64,000 nt of DNA from Nocardioides sp. Root682 (GTDB lineage: Bacteria; Actinomycetota; Actinomycetes; Propionibacteriales; Nocardioidaceae). Location: positions 488,204-552,203 of the forward strand of contig NZ_LMHJ01000003.1 in NCBI RefSeq assembly GCF_001427795.1, read 5' to 3'. The notes under the pieces are model-generated. The model saw only the letters and a program-made list of their open reading frames with translations. It was not told the origin of the DNA and made no database searches. Numbering within the stretch: the first letter of the stretch is position 1; each line of letters starts with the position of its first letter. Shown one piece after another: positions 41,685-50,201 of the stretch. The position numbers and the translations under genes were made by a program.

Positions 41685-42647
41685 GAGCACTTCAAGGTCC
41701 CGAGGACACTTCGGGCAGCGGCGGAAGGGGCCGGGCCAGCCCTGCCGGATGAGAAGTGCGGCGATCATCGCCGCGGTCCAGCATCCCTCTCTGAAGACGA
41801 GGCCGTAGGTGACCCGGGCGGTGAGGGCGCTGCTCACGGCGAGCTCGGCGAGGTCACGTCGGGCATCAGCAGTGCGCGCGACCGTGCCGTCGTGCCAAGC
41901 GAGGCCGTCCGGTTCGACGATCACGCCATACGGCTTGTAGTGCACGTCCTGGTAGGTCCGGCGTCCAGTGGCGTCACTACGCACCTGCCGGGAGCCCCGG
42001 GGGAGGCCATGGGCTCGCTCGACCAGGTTGAGGTATCCGCGTTCGAGGACCGAGCACGCGCCATCGCGGCGATCGGCCAGCAGCGCGGCGATCGTCGATC
42101 GGCCCGCGATGCGTGCCCGCTCGTCAAGGATCGTGGCGATGCGCTCGGGGGTCGTTCGCCGCGTGTGGCACACCTCTGCCAGCGTGGAGAACGCGCCGGC
42201 GACGTCGGTGTCGCCGATCCGTCGCGACATCACGTCAATCGTCGCGTGCTCGAGCCCGATCGTGGGAGGTCCCGCGCGCCAGTCGGTGCGCTGGTGGAGA
42301 TCGCTGGTGGGATACACCCACACACGCGGCAGGTTCTTCACGCGACGAGACAGGTCGACGGCGACCTTCACCACGTCGAGCGGATGCCCAGGCAGCGCCG
42401 ATTCCAGCGTGAGCGCCGCCGGCCAGAAGGCGAGCACGGCCGCCCATCGATGCTGTGACCTGGTGAGTCGCCCGGTGTGGTTCACGTAGACGCCGACGTA
42501 CACCTGCGTCAGTTCCCGACGGCGCAGCATGCGTTCGATGTCGTTGTCGGTCCCTCCCAGCTCAAGGATCTGGCGGCGGCAGACGATGCCGTCCTGGACA
42601 CGCGTCAGCAGGTGGTCAAGGCTGTGGAGGTCCAGGCAGGTCTGCAT
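41676..42647 (-). CDS. AbiEi-type winged-helix protein with DUF559-like C-terminal domain, copy 2
   Basis: A 323-residue paralogue of the protein at 23910-24857, started at the ATG at 42647. The N-terminal domain (MLRRRELTQVYVGVYVNHTG) is clearly homologous. In the C-terminal domain YGVIVEPDGLAWHDG replaces copy 1's LIIELDGRLHH, so one acidic residue and the following histidines are shifted or lost, while RTADARRDLAE keeps the RD..RDL pattern. A cysteine pair ends the protein (RRCPKCPRDL). It lies divergent from hrpA, 81 bases away, mirroring copy 1 and the methylase. Nuclease activity is doubtful in this copy. Confidence 0.7.
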   Translation of the reverse strand: MQTCLDLHSLDHLLTRVQDGIVCRRQILELGGTDNDIERMLRRRELTQVYVGVYVNHTGRLTRSQHRWAAVLAFWPAALTLESALPGHPLDVVKVAVDLSRRVKNLPRVWVYPTSDLHQRTDWRAGPPTIGLEHATIDVMSRRIGDTDVAGAFSTLAEVCHTRRTTPERIATILDERARIAGRSTIAALLADRRDGACSVLERGYLNLVERAHGLPRGSRQVRSDATGRRTYQDVHYKPYGVIVEPDGLAWHDGTVARTADARRDLAELAVSSALTARVTYGLVFREGCWTAAMIAALLIRQGWPGPFRRCPKCPRDLEVLKP

Positions 42648-42728
42648 GCCGGCACGATCGCTCCTCGCCCGACGGCGCGCCACCCCTTGTTGTCCGCCTG
42701 TGGACGAGCGCGGGAGAATGTCGGCGCC

Positions 42729-45700
42729 GTGGAAATCACCTACCCGCCCGACCTGCCGGTCAGTGCCCGTCGCGAGGACATCGCTGCGGCAATTCGCGAC
42801 CACCAGGTCGTGATCGTCGCCGGCGAGACCGGCTCGGGGAAGACGACCCAGCTCCCGAAGATCTGCCTCGAGCTCGGACGCGGGCTGCCGGACAAGGACG
42901 GCCGGGCCCGGATGATCGGCCACACCCAGCCACGCCGGATCGCGGCCCGTTCGGTGGCCGAACGGATCTCCGACGAGCTCGGCGTCGAGCTCGGCGACCT
43001 CGTCGGCTACCAGGTGCGCTTCACGGACAAGACGTCGAGGGCCAGCCGGGTCAAGCTGATGACCGACGGAATCCTGCTGGCCGAGCTGCAGCGGGACCGG
43101 ATGCTGCGCCGCTACGACACGATCATCATCGACGAGGCCCACGAGCGCAGCCTCAACATCGACTTCCTGCTCGGCTACCTGCGCCAGCTGCTGCCGAAGC
43201 GTCCCGACCTCAAGCTGATCATCACGTCGGCGACCATCGACCCCGAGCGCTTCGCCGAGCACTTCTCATCGGTTGACGGGAAGCCGGCGCCGATCATCGA
43301 GGTCTCCGGCCGCACCTATCCCGTCGAGGTCCGCTACCGGCCACTCATCGAGGAGGCCGAGGAGGACGAGGACGCCGAACGGTTCGCCCGGGACCCCACC
43401 GAGGCGATCGTCGATGCGGTCAAGGAGCTCTCCGCCGAGGGATCCGGCGACATCCTCGTGTTCCTGCCCGGCGAGAGGGAGATCCGCGACACGGCGGAAG
43501 CCCTCGCTCCCCTCGGGGAGGGGGTGCGCGGGGTCGACGTACTGCCTCTCTACTCGCGGTTGTCGGCGGCCGAGCAGCACCGCGTCTTCCAGCCCGCCCG
43601 CGGTTCGCGTCGTCGCGTCATCCTCGCCACCAACGTCGCCGAGACGTCGCTGACCGTGCCGGGCATCCGCTACGTCATCGACACCGGCGTCGCCCGCATC
43701 TCGCGCTACTCCGTGCGCACCAAGGTGCAGCGGCTCCCGATCGAACCGATCAGCCAGGCCTCCGCGAACCAGCGGTCCGGCCGTTGCGGCCGTGTCGCTG
43801 CGGGCATCGCGATCAGGTTGTACGCCGAGGAGGACTTCGACGCGCGTCCGGAGTTCACCGACCCCGAGATCATCCGGACCAACCTCGCCTCGGTGATCCT
43901 CCAGATGACCTCGCTCGGGCTCGGCGACATCGCACGGTTCCCGTTCGTCGAGCCGCCCGACCGGCGCAACATCCAGGCCGGCGTGCAGCTGCTCGAGGAG
44001 CTCGGTGCCATTCAAGGTGGTCGAGTAGCCGGCGAGGAACGAGACGGCGTATCGAGACCCGGCGAGCTCACCAAGATCGGTGGCCGCCTCGCCCGACTCC
44101 CCATCGACCCGCGCCTGGGCCGGATGCTGCTGGAGGCCGAGCGGCTCGGCTGCGTGGGCGACGTCCTCGTCATCGTGGCCGCGTTGTCGCTGCAGGACCC
44201 CCGCGAGCGACCGGGCGTCGACCGCCCGAAGGAACAGGCGCAGGCCGACCAGTTCCACGCCCGGTTCAAGGCCGAGGGCTCGGACTTCCTCACGCTGCTC
44301 AACCTGTGGCGCCACGTGCGCGAGCAGCAGAAGGAGCTGTCGGGCAGTGCGTTCCGCCGCATGTGCAAGCGGGAGTTCCTCAACTACCTGCGGGTGCGGG
44401 AGTGGCAGGAGTTCGTCAGCCAGCTGCGGCAGGTGGCCAAGGAGATCGGCGTCCGCACGGAGGCCGCCGCGGGCACGGGTGAGCCCGACGCCGACGGCAT
44501 CCACCAGGCGCTCCTCTCCGGCCTGCTGTCCCACGTCGGCCTGCTCGAGGAGCGGGAAAAGTCGGCGCCCGGTTCGCGACAGGCGAAGGAAGGGCGCCGG
44601 CCGGGACCGCGCGAGTACCTCGGCGCCCGCGGTGCGAAGTTCGCGATCTTCCCCGGCAGCGGTCTGGCCCGGAAGAACCCCCAGTTCCTGATGGCCGGCG
44701 AGCTCGTCGAGACCGGACGCCTGTGGGCCCGGCAGAACGCCGAGATCAAACCGGAGTGGGCCGAGCGTCTGGGTGAGCACCTGGTGAAGCGGACGTACTC
44801 CGAGCCGCACTGGTCGCGCAAGCGGCAGTCGGTGATGGCCCGCGAGCGGGTCACCCTGTACGGCGTCCCGCTGGCCTCGGACCGCGCGGTGACCTACGGG
44901 CGGGTCGATCCCGTGCTGTCGCGCGAGCTCTTCATCCGTCACGCCCTCGTCTACGGGGAGTGGGACACCCGGCACCGTTTCTTCCAGCACAACCGCAAGC
45001 TCCTGGCCGAGGCGGAGGAGCTCGAGCACCGCGCCCGCCGCCGCGACCTGGTCGTCGACGAGCACACCCTCTTCGACTTCTACGACGCCCGCGTCGGCGA
45101 GGCCGTCGTCAGCGGCGCGCACTTCGACCGCTGGTGGCGCGATGCCCGCAGGGCGAACCCGGAGCTGCTCACCTTCGACCCCGCCATGCTCACCCACGAC
45201 ACGGCGGACGAGGTCCGTGAGGCGGACTACCCCGAGGAGTGGTCGCTCGGGGGCGGGCTGACCTTCCCGATCAGCTATCACTTCGAACCGGGCGCGAAGG
45301 ACGACGGGCTGACCATCGACATCCCGGTGTCGACCCTCAACCGGGTCGACGACGAGGACTTCTCCTGGATCGTCCCCGGTCTGCGCGAGGAGCTGGTGAC
45401 CGAGCTGATCCGCAGCCTGCCCAAGGCGCTGCGGGTGAACTTCGTGCCGGCGCCCAACACCGCGCGGGAGTTCCTCGCCGCCGTACCTGCGGGGGAGGAG
45501 CCGGTCCTGGTGGCCCTGGAGCGGTACCTGCGCTCGACGACCGGCGTCCACGTCCCTCACGACGCCTGGGACCTCAACAGCCTGGGCGCACACCTCACGC
45601 CGACCTACCGAGTCGTCGACGAGACCGGCCGCGTGCAGGGTCGTGGCAAGTCGCTGACCGACCTCAAGGCACCCCTGCAGCCGCAGTTCGAGAAGGCGAT

Positions 45701-46601
45701 GGCCGCCGTCGCGTCGGACTCGGGCGTGGCCCGGACGGGCGAGAAGACCTGGGTCTTCGACGAGATCCCGGCGACGGCCACCTGGACGCGCGCCGGCCAC
45801 GAGGTCGAGGCGTACCCCGGCCTGGTCGACGAGGGGACGACGGTCGGGCTCCAGGTGTTCGGCTCGGCCGACGAGCGCGACGCCCGGCACCGGCTGGGCG
45901 TGATCCGGCTGGTTCTGCTCGATCTCGGGAGCAAGCCGCTCGCGGGCATCGTCGACGGGCTCACCAACGCCGAGAAGCTGGGCCTCGCCGGAACCCCCTA
46001 CGCGGGCGTGCCCGCCCTGCTGGCCGACTGCCTGCGCGCCGTCGTGGTCGATGCAGTCGACACGGGCGGGCCCGTCCGCACCCGTGCGGAGTACGACGCC
46101 CTGCTGGCCTCGTTGCGCACCGCCGCCGCACCCGCGGTCCGCCAGGTGCTGGCCGAGCTGATCCGCGTGCTGGAGACCTGGCGCGAGGTCGACCGGCTGC
46201 TCAGCGGCCGGGCCGACATGTCCATGCTCCCGGCCCTGACCGACCTCAAGGCGCAGCTCGCGCGCCTGGTCCACGACGGCTTCGTCGGGGAGGCGGGCGC
46301 AGCCCGCCTGCGCCGCTACCGCACGTGGCTCTCGGCGATGCGGGAGCGCCGCCAGGCGCTGGAGAGCGGGGGACCGGCGGCGCTGGGCCGCGACCGCCAG
46401 CGGCTCGACCTGGTCCAGCCGTTGCAGGAGGCCTGGCTCGCACGGGTCGCCGCGCTCCCCGAGGGCCGGCCGGCGGGCGACGGGCTGCGGGCCATCGGCT
46501 GGATGCTCGAGGAGTACCGCGTGTCCCTGTGGGCGCAGCACCTCGGCACTGACGGACCCGTCTCCGACGTGCGGCTGCGCAAGGCCTTCGACGCGCTCTG
46601 A
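42729..46601 (+). CDS. hrpA: ATP-dependent DEAH-box RNA helicase HrpA
   Basis: A 1290-residue protein, the usual HrpA length, from the GTG at 42729. Walker A GETGSGKT (32-39), the DEAH motif IIIDEAHERS near residue 134, SAT, and TNVAETSLTVPGIRYVIDTG followed by QRSGRCGR in the RecA2 domain are all intact. A long C-terminal DUF3418 region follows. It remodels RNA and has been linked to fimbrial mRNA processing and collided-ribosome rescue in other bacteria. Residues 430-444 are encoded by a dispersed repeat (see repeat entry) in the helical region after RecA2. Confidence 0.92.
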   Translation: MEITYPPDLPVSARREDIAAAIRDHQVVIVAGETGSGKTTQLPKICLELGRGLPDKDGRARMIGHTQPRRIAARSVAERISDELGVELGDLVGYQVRFTDKTSRASRVKLMTDGILLAELQRDRMLRRYDTIIIDEAHERSLNIDFLLGYLRQLLPKRPDLKLIITSATIDPERFAEHFSSVDGKPAPIIEVSGRTYPVEVRYRPLIEEAEEDEDAERFARDPTEAIVDAVKELSAEGSGDILVFLPGEREIRDTAEALAPLGEGVRGVDVLPLYSRLSAAEQHRVFQPARGSRRRVILATNVAETSLTVPGIRYVIDTGVARISRYSVRTKVQRLPIEPISQASANQRSGRCGRVAAGIAIRLYAEEDFDARPEFTDPEIIRTNLASVILQMTSLGLGDIARFPFVEPPDRRNIQAGVQLLEELGAIQGGRVAGEERDGVSRPGELTKIGGRLARLPIDPRLGRMLLEAERLGCVGDVLVIVAALSLQDPRERPGVDRPKEQAQADQFHARFKAEGSDFLTLLNLWRHVREQQKELSGSAFRRMCKREFLNYLRVREWQEFVSQLRQVAKEIGVRTEAAAGTGEPDADGIHQALLSGLLSHVGLLEEREKSAPGSRQAKEGRRPGPREYLGARGAKFAIFPGSGLARKNPQFLMAGELVETGRLWARQNAEIKPEWAERLGEHLVKRTYSEPHWSRKRQSVMARERVTLYGVPLASDRAVTYGRVDPVLSRELFIRHALVYGEWDTRHRFFQHNRKLLAEAEELEHRARRRDLVVDEHTLFDFYDARVGEAVVSGAHFDRWWRDARRANPELLTFDPAMLTHDTADEVREADYPEEWSLGGGLTFPISYHFEPGAKDDGLTIDIPVSTLNRVDDEDFSWIVPGLREELVTELIRSLPKALRVNFVPAPNTAREFLAAVPAGEEPVLVALERYLRSTTGVHVPHDAWDLNSLGAHLTPTYRVVDETGRVQGRGKSLTDLKAPLQPQFEKAMAAVASDSGVARTGEKTWVFDEIPATATWTRAGHEVEAYPGLVDEGTTVGLQVFGSADERDARHRLGVIRLVLLDLGSKPLAGIVDGLTNAEKLGLAGTPYAGVPALLADCLRAVVVDAVDTGGPVRTRAEYDALLASLRTAAAPAVRQVLAELIRVLETWREVDRLLSGRADMSMLPALTDLKAQLARLVHDGFVGEAGAARLRRYRTWLSAMRERRQALESGGPAALGRDRQRLDLVQPLQEAWLARVAALPEGRPAGDGLRAIGWMLEEYRVSLWAQHLGTDGPVSDVRLRKAFDAL
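44016..44060 (+). repeat. Dispersed repeat element inserted in frame in hrpA
   Basis: 45 bases, exactly 15 codons (residues 430-444, GGRVAGEERDGVSRP). It begins ggtggtcgagtag and ends tatcgagaccc, the same boundary sequences as the elements at 57742-57778 and 63782-63820. HrpA homologues go directly from the ELGA helix to the LT..GRRLA.LP.DPR segment, so this is an added peptide. Confidence 0.65.
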
Positions 46602-46613
46602 CTTCCGCGGTGG

Positions 46614-46678
46614 GCGGTTCAACTACCGGATTTGTCGTCATTCCGACCGGATCGCTACAAATCCGGTAGTTGAACCGC
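46614..46678. terminator. Hairpin after hrpA
   Basis: Perfect 22-base arms at 46614-46635 and 46657-46678 enclose a 21-base loop, 12 bases after the hrpA stop and 20 bases before the next gene. Presumably a terminator. The arms are unusually long and exact. Confidence 0.6.
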
Positions 46679-46698
46679 GCCGACCGTACGCTGTTCGC

Positions 46699-47298
46699 GT
46701 GTCCGAGTCCCGTCCGCACCATCGCCCCGTGCCGCGGGAGGCTGCGTTCTTCGAGGACCACGCCGACGGCGCCGATCCGGCGCTCGTCACCGAAGCGGCG
46801 GAGCGCGCCGCCGTACTCCTGGTGCGCGGAGCGCACGACAGCAACGACGCGGACGTGGCCGAGCGGCTCGTCCACCTCGCCGACACCGAGGGCATCGAGG
46901 CGATCGCCCAGGTCTGGTCGCACGCGTCGGCCGACTCCCTGTCCGGCTGCCTGTGGCGGCTCTACCTCCTCCGGTCGTGGGTGTACGCCGACCCGGCCGG
47001 TGTGGCACGCCAGTTCGAGGCCGGACGGGCGCGTGCGGAGTTCGCCCGGGTGGTGGCGGGGGTGGCCGACCCGCCCGGACCGGATGAGCTGCGCCACATG
47101 ATCGACGAGGTGCTGCGCGGGATCGCGTCCGGTGAGTTCGCCGACGTGCTGTTCCGCGCGTCCGCCTTCGCCCGCGTCGTCGCGGCGGGCCGGGCCTCGC
47201 TCAGCGAGGTGCCCGACGCCGACGTACGCCGGATGCTGGCGCTGGCCGAACAGCTCGAGGCAGCCGGACACGTCGAACTGGCACGTGGTCTGGGCTGA
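46699..47298 (+). CDS. Conserved helical protein of unknown function
   Basis: A 199-residue soluble protein, mostly helical and rich in alanine (AAFFEDHADGADPALVTEAAER, LVHLADTEGIEAIAQVW, DELRHMIDEVLRGIASGEF). I recognise it as a family seen in Nocardioides-type genomes but know no function. It is followed by the structured RNA candidate. Confidence 0.6.
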   Translation: MSESRPHHRPVPREAAFFEDHADGADPALVTEAAERAAVLLVRGAHDSNDADVAERLVHLADTEGIEAIAQVWSHASADSLSGCLWRLYLLRSWVYADPAGVARQFEAGRARAEFARVVAGVADPPGPDELRHMIDEVLRGIASGEFADVLFRASAFARVVAAGRASLSEVPDADVRRMLALAEQLEAAGHVELARGLG

Positions 47299-47315
47299 GA
47301 CCCGTACACTGGGGG

Positions 47316-47411
47316 TTCGAGCACGCCGGGTCGCGGCAGCCCCGGGTCCCATAAACAAGCCGCTACGAGCGGCCCTGCGCCGTGAGGCGCTCCCGGCCCG
47401 GTGTGCTCGAA
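47316..47411 (+). ncRNA. Structured RNA candidate upstream of a UgpB-like gene
   Basis: A closing stem pairs 47316-47330 with 47397-47411 (15 pairs, one G-T). Inside are a hairpin at 47359-47373 (gccgct acg agcggc) and one at 47377-47390 (gcgcc gtga ggcgc), plus G/C-rich unpaired segments around ccataaacaag. The three-way or four-way junction shape lies 50 bases before the start of a UgpB-like solute-binding protein gene. Context fits the published actino-ugpB RNA motif of actinobacteria, but I cannot confirm a consensus match. A cis-regulatory leader or a small RNA are both possible. Confidence 0.6.
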
Positions 47412-47460
47412 CTCCGCCGGTAGGCTGACCAGGCCCTGGGGACACACGGTGAGGACGGGA

Positions 47461-48930
47461 ATGACGCGCGTGAGTCGGTTCGGCTGGCGAACGGGTGCCG
47501 TCGTCGGCGTCGTCGCCGTGGCTGTGTTGATCGGCATGCTGGTCCTGGCCAGTGGCAGCAAGGGCGAGAAGCCGGATCACCCCGTGTCCACGAAGCCCAC
47601 GATGACGAACCTCGAGTTCGCCGTGTGGGGCGGCAAGGAGGAGATCGCCGCCTACCAGGGTGTCGTCGACGACTACAACGCGAGCAGCACCGACACCAAC
47701 GTCGTCCTGACCTCGTGGCCCGATTCCGCTTCGATGCTGCTGGCGATGCGCACGGGCGTGGCCCGACCGGACCTCTACCTGCTGCCGCGTGGCGACCTGG
47801 CGGAGACGATCGCGGAGAAGCGCAACCGGCCGTTGCTCGACCTGCTGAACGAGCGTGAGATCCCGGTCGGCGAGGACTTCTCGCGCGATGCGATCGAGGC
47901 CTTCTCCGTCGACGACGACCTGCAGTGCATGCCGTACACGACCTCCCCGATGGTCATGTACTACAACACCGATCTCGTCGACTTCGAGGCGATGGCGACG
48001 GAAGGGCTGCCGACCCCGAAGGACGACCACTCGGGATGGAACTTCGCCGAGTTCCGCGCCGCTGCGGAGTTCGCGAGCCGGCCGCGGGCCAAGACCCGTG
48101 GCGTCTACATCGAGCCGACGCTGCGCGGGTTGGCTCCCTTCATCTACTCGGGCGGGGGGAAGATCTTCGACGGTGACGACCCGAAGAGCCTGGCCCTCGG
48201 CGAGGGCGACTCGACCGACGCCCTGCGTCAGACCCTCGAGCTGCTCCGCGATCCCCGGCTGACGCTGAGCACCCGGCAGCTGCAGCAGCGTTCGGCCATC
48301 GACTGGTTCAAGCGAGGTCGTCTCGGCATGATCGCCGGGTTCCGCGGCCTGACCCCCGAGCTGCGCGCCGTCGAGGGGCTGAACTTCGACGTGATGCCGA
48401 TGCCGTCGCTCGGTGCGAACCACACCGTCGGTGAGCAGAACGGCATCTGCCTGTCCTCGGGGCCGGCGGGCCGTGCCGAGAGCTCGGCCAACTTCCTCAG
48501 CTACCTGGTCAGTGACGAGGCCATCGCCCGGGTCGCCGGGACCGGCTACATCCAGCCGAGCAAGCTGACCGTGGCGCTCTCCGCGGACTTCCTGCAGCCC
48601 AACCTGGCCCCCGCGCACGCCGCGGTGTTCAACAACGTGGTCCGCTCGATCGTGTTGCCGCCGCTGATGCAGAACGGTGCCGAGCTGCAGGCGCTGATCA
48701 CGCCCGACATCAAGGCGTTGCTGACGACGCCGGTCCTCACGGACCTGCAGGAGCTCCTGCAGGCCATCGACGAGAAGTCGCGGACGCTGCTGGACCCGGA
48801 CTACGAACCGTCGGACGGTGCCTCGGACGACCCGTCGGCCACGTCTTCCTCGGGCACCCCTGCGGGCACGCCGTCGGGTGCGTCGGGCACGGCCTCGGAC
48901 GGCGCGACCGACGACCGATCGCGCAACTGA
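47461..48930 (+). CDS. UgpB-like extracellular sugar/solute-binding protein, membrane-anchored
   Basis: A 489-residue protein from the ATG at 47461 with agga upstream. An N-terminal anchor (AVVGVVAVAVLIGMLVLA) has no lipobox cysteine. The body has the family-1 solute-binding pattern: FAVWGGKEEIAAYQGVVDDYN, DLYLLPRGDLAETI, YTTSPMVMYYNTDL, WNFAEFRAAAEF. A ~45-residue Ser/Gly/Asp tail ends the protein. No ABC permease genes follow. The 3' 130 bases overlap the convergent RNase D gene. Confidence 0.78.
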   Translation: MTRVSRFGWRTGAVVGVVAVAVLIGMLVLASGSKGEKPDHPVSTKPTMTNLEFAVWGGKEEIAAYQGVVDDYNASSTDTNVVLTSWPDSASMLLAMRTGVARPDLYLLPRGDLAETIAEKRNRPLLDLLNEREIPVGEDFSRDAIEAFSVDDDLQCMPYTTSPMVMYYNTDLVDFEAMATEGLPTPKDDHSGWNFAEFRAAAEFASRPRAKTRGVYIEPTLRGLAPFIYSGGGKIFDGDDPKSLALGEGDSTDALRQTLELLRDPRLTLSTRQLQQRSAIDWFKRGRLGMIAGFRGLTPELRAVEGLNFDVMPMPSLGANHTVGEQNGICLSSGPAGRAESSANFLSYLVSDEAIARVAGTGYIQPSKLTVALSADFLQPNLAPAHAAVFNNVVRSIVLPPLMQNGAELQALITPDIKALLTTPVLTDLQELLQAIDEKSRTLLDPDYEPSDGASDDPSATSSSGTPAGTPSGASGTASDGATDDRSRN

Positions 48931-50201
48931 CGCTTCCACTCGTCGGCGTCCAGGACGGCGCTCGACAGGGCCGGTGCGGTCAGGCCGATCTGCCAGCTGC
49001 GGGCGCCCAGGGCGCGGAGCTGGTCGATCACGGCCTCGAGCAGCTCAACGGGTTCACGGCTGTGCGGCGGCGTCCACATGACCCGGCGCAGGTGGTCGGG
49101 GGTGAGCAGGTTCTCCAGCGGGAGGTCCTGCTCCACGGCGATGGCGCCGATCGCGGCGCGGGCGAGCTCGAGGCGGCGGGCGGCCACCGGGTCCTTGTCG
49201 CCCCAGGCACGTGGTGCGGGAGGTCCATCACCATGGGTGACCCGGGTGGGCAGCTCGTCCTCGGGGAGTGCCGCGGCCTTCTGGAGCGCCTCGAGCCACT
49301 CGTTGGCGTAGCGCGAGGCGCCGCGTCCGTGGAAGCCCGAGGTCGACATCAGTCCGCCACGGGTGGTCGGCATGGCGGTGGCGGCGGCGACGATCGCGGC
49401 GTCGGGGATCAGGCGCCCGGGGGTGACGTCGCGCTCCTGCGCCAGCTTGTCGCGTGCCTCCCACAGGGCGCGCACCGCGCCGAGGGTACGACGCCCGCGG
49501 ACCTTGTGCAGCCCGCTGGTCCGGCGCCAGGCATCCACCCGCACGGTCGGCGTGAAGCTGAGCAGGTTGTCGAACTCCTGGCGCGCCCAGTCGGCCTTGC
49601 CGGTCTCCTCGAGCTCGGCTGCGAGGATGTTGCGCAGCTCGACCAGCACCTCGACGTCCAGGGCGGCGTACTCCAGCCAGGACTCGGGCAGCGGACGGGT
49701 GGACCAGTCGACGGCGGAGTGCTCCTTGAGCAGCTGGCGCTCGAGCAGGGTCTCCACGAGGGTGGCGAGGCCGACCCGCGGATAGTTGAGCAGCCGGCCG
49801 GCGAGCTCGGTGTCGAAGAGGACGGTCGGTCGCAGACCCACCTCGGCCAGGCAGGCGAGGTCCTGGGTCGCCGCGTGCAGGATCCACTCCTCGTCGCCGA
49901 TCGCCTCGGCGAGCAGGTCGAGGTTCTCGAACGCGATGGGGTCGATCAGGCCGATGCCGGAGCCTTCGCGCTTGACCTGGATCAGGTACGCGCGGCTGGA
50001 GTAGCGATAGCCGGACGCGCGCTCGGCGTCGATCGCCACGGGGCCGGTGCCGGCGGCAATGCTGGCGCAGTAGACCTCGAGCGCGGGGACGGTGTCGATG
50101 ACCGGCGGCAGGCCGCCGGCGAGACGGAGCAGCTCGACCGGCGGTGCAGTCTCTGCTTCCTCCGGCGTGCCGTCAGGTGCTTCGGTTGGCTGATCAGCCA
50201 T
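48801..50201 (-). CDS. rnd: Ribonuclease D (DEDD exonuclease plus HRDC)
   Basis: A 466-residue protein from the ATG at 50201. Exo motifs: VAIDAERASGYRYSSRAYLIQV (DxE), HAATQDLACL and YAALDVEVLVEL (Y..LD). An HRDC-type helical domain follows (RRLELARAAIGAIAVEQDLPLENLL). It trims 3' ends of tRNA and other stable RNAs. The acidic C-terminal tail overlaps the convergent solute-binding protein gene by 130 bases. It follows DUF3000 with overlapping start and stop codons. Confidence 0.88.
   Translation of the reverse strand: MADQPTEAPDGTPEEAETAPPVELLRLAGGLPPVIDTVPALEVYCASIAAGTGPVAIDAERASGYRYSSRAYLIQVKREGSGIGLIDPIAFENLDLLAEAIGDEEWILHAATQDLACLAEVGLRPTVLFDTELAGRLLNYPRVGLATLVETLLERQLLKEHSAVDWSTRPLPESWLEYAALDVEVLVELRNILAAELEETGKADWARQEFDNLLSFTPTVRVDAWRRTSGLHKVRGRRTLGAVRALWEARDKLAQERDVTPGRLIPDAAIVAAATAMPTTRGGLMSTSGFHGRGASRYANEWLEALQKAAALPEDELPTRVTHGDGPPAPRAWGDKDPVAARRLELARAAIGAIAVEQDLPLENLLTPDHLRRVMWTPPHSREPVELLEAVIDQLRALGARSWQIGLTAPALSSAVLDADEWKRQLRDRSSVAPSEAVPDAPDGVPAGVPEEDVADGSSEAPSDGS

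Noticed and set aside
43266..46622. Very long open frame (over 1100 codons) on the minus strand opposite hrpA
   Set aside because: High-GC third positions create long antisense frames; the translation is Arg/Gly/Val-rich with no motif, while the plus strand encodes a complete HrpA.
47316..47411. tRNA or SRP RNA as identity of the structured element
   Set aside because: No CCA-type acceptor or anticodon arm and no conserved SRP tetraloop or GGAAG-type core; the closing stem is too long for a tRNA.
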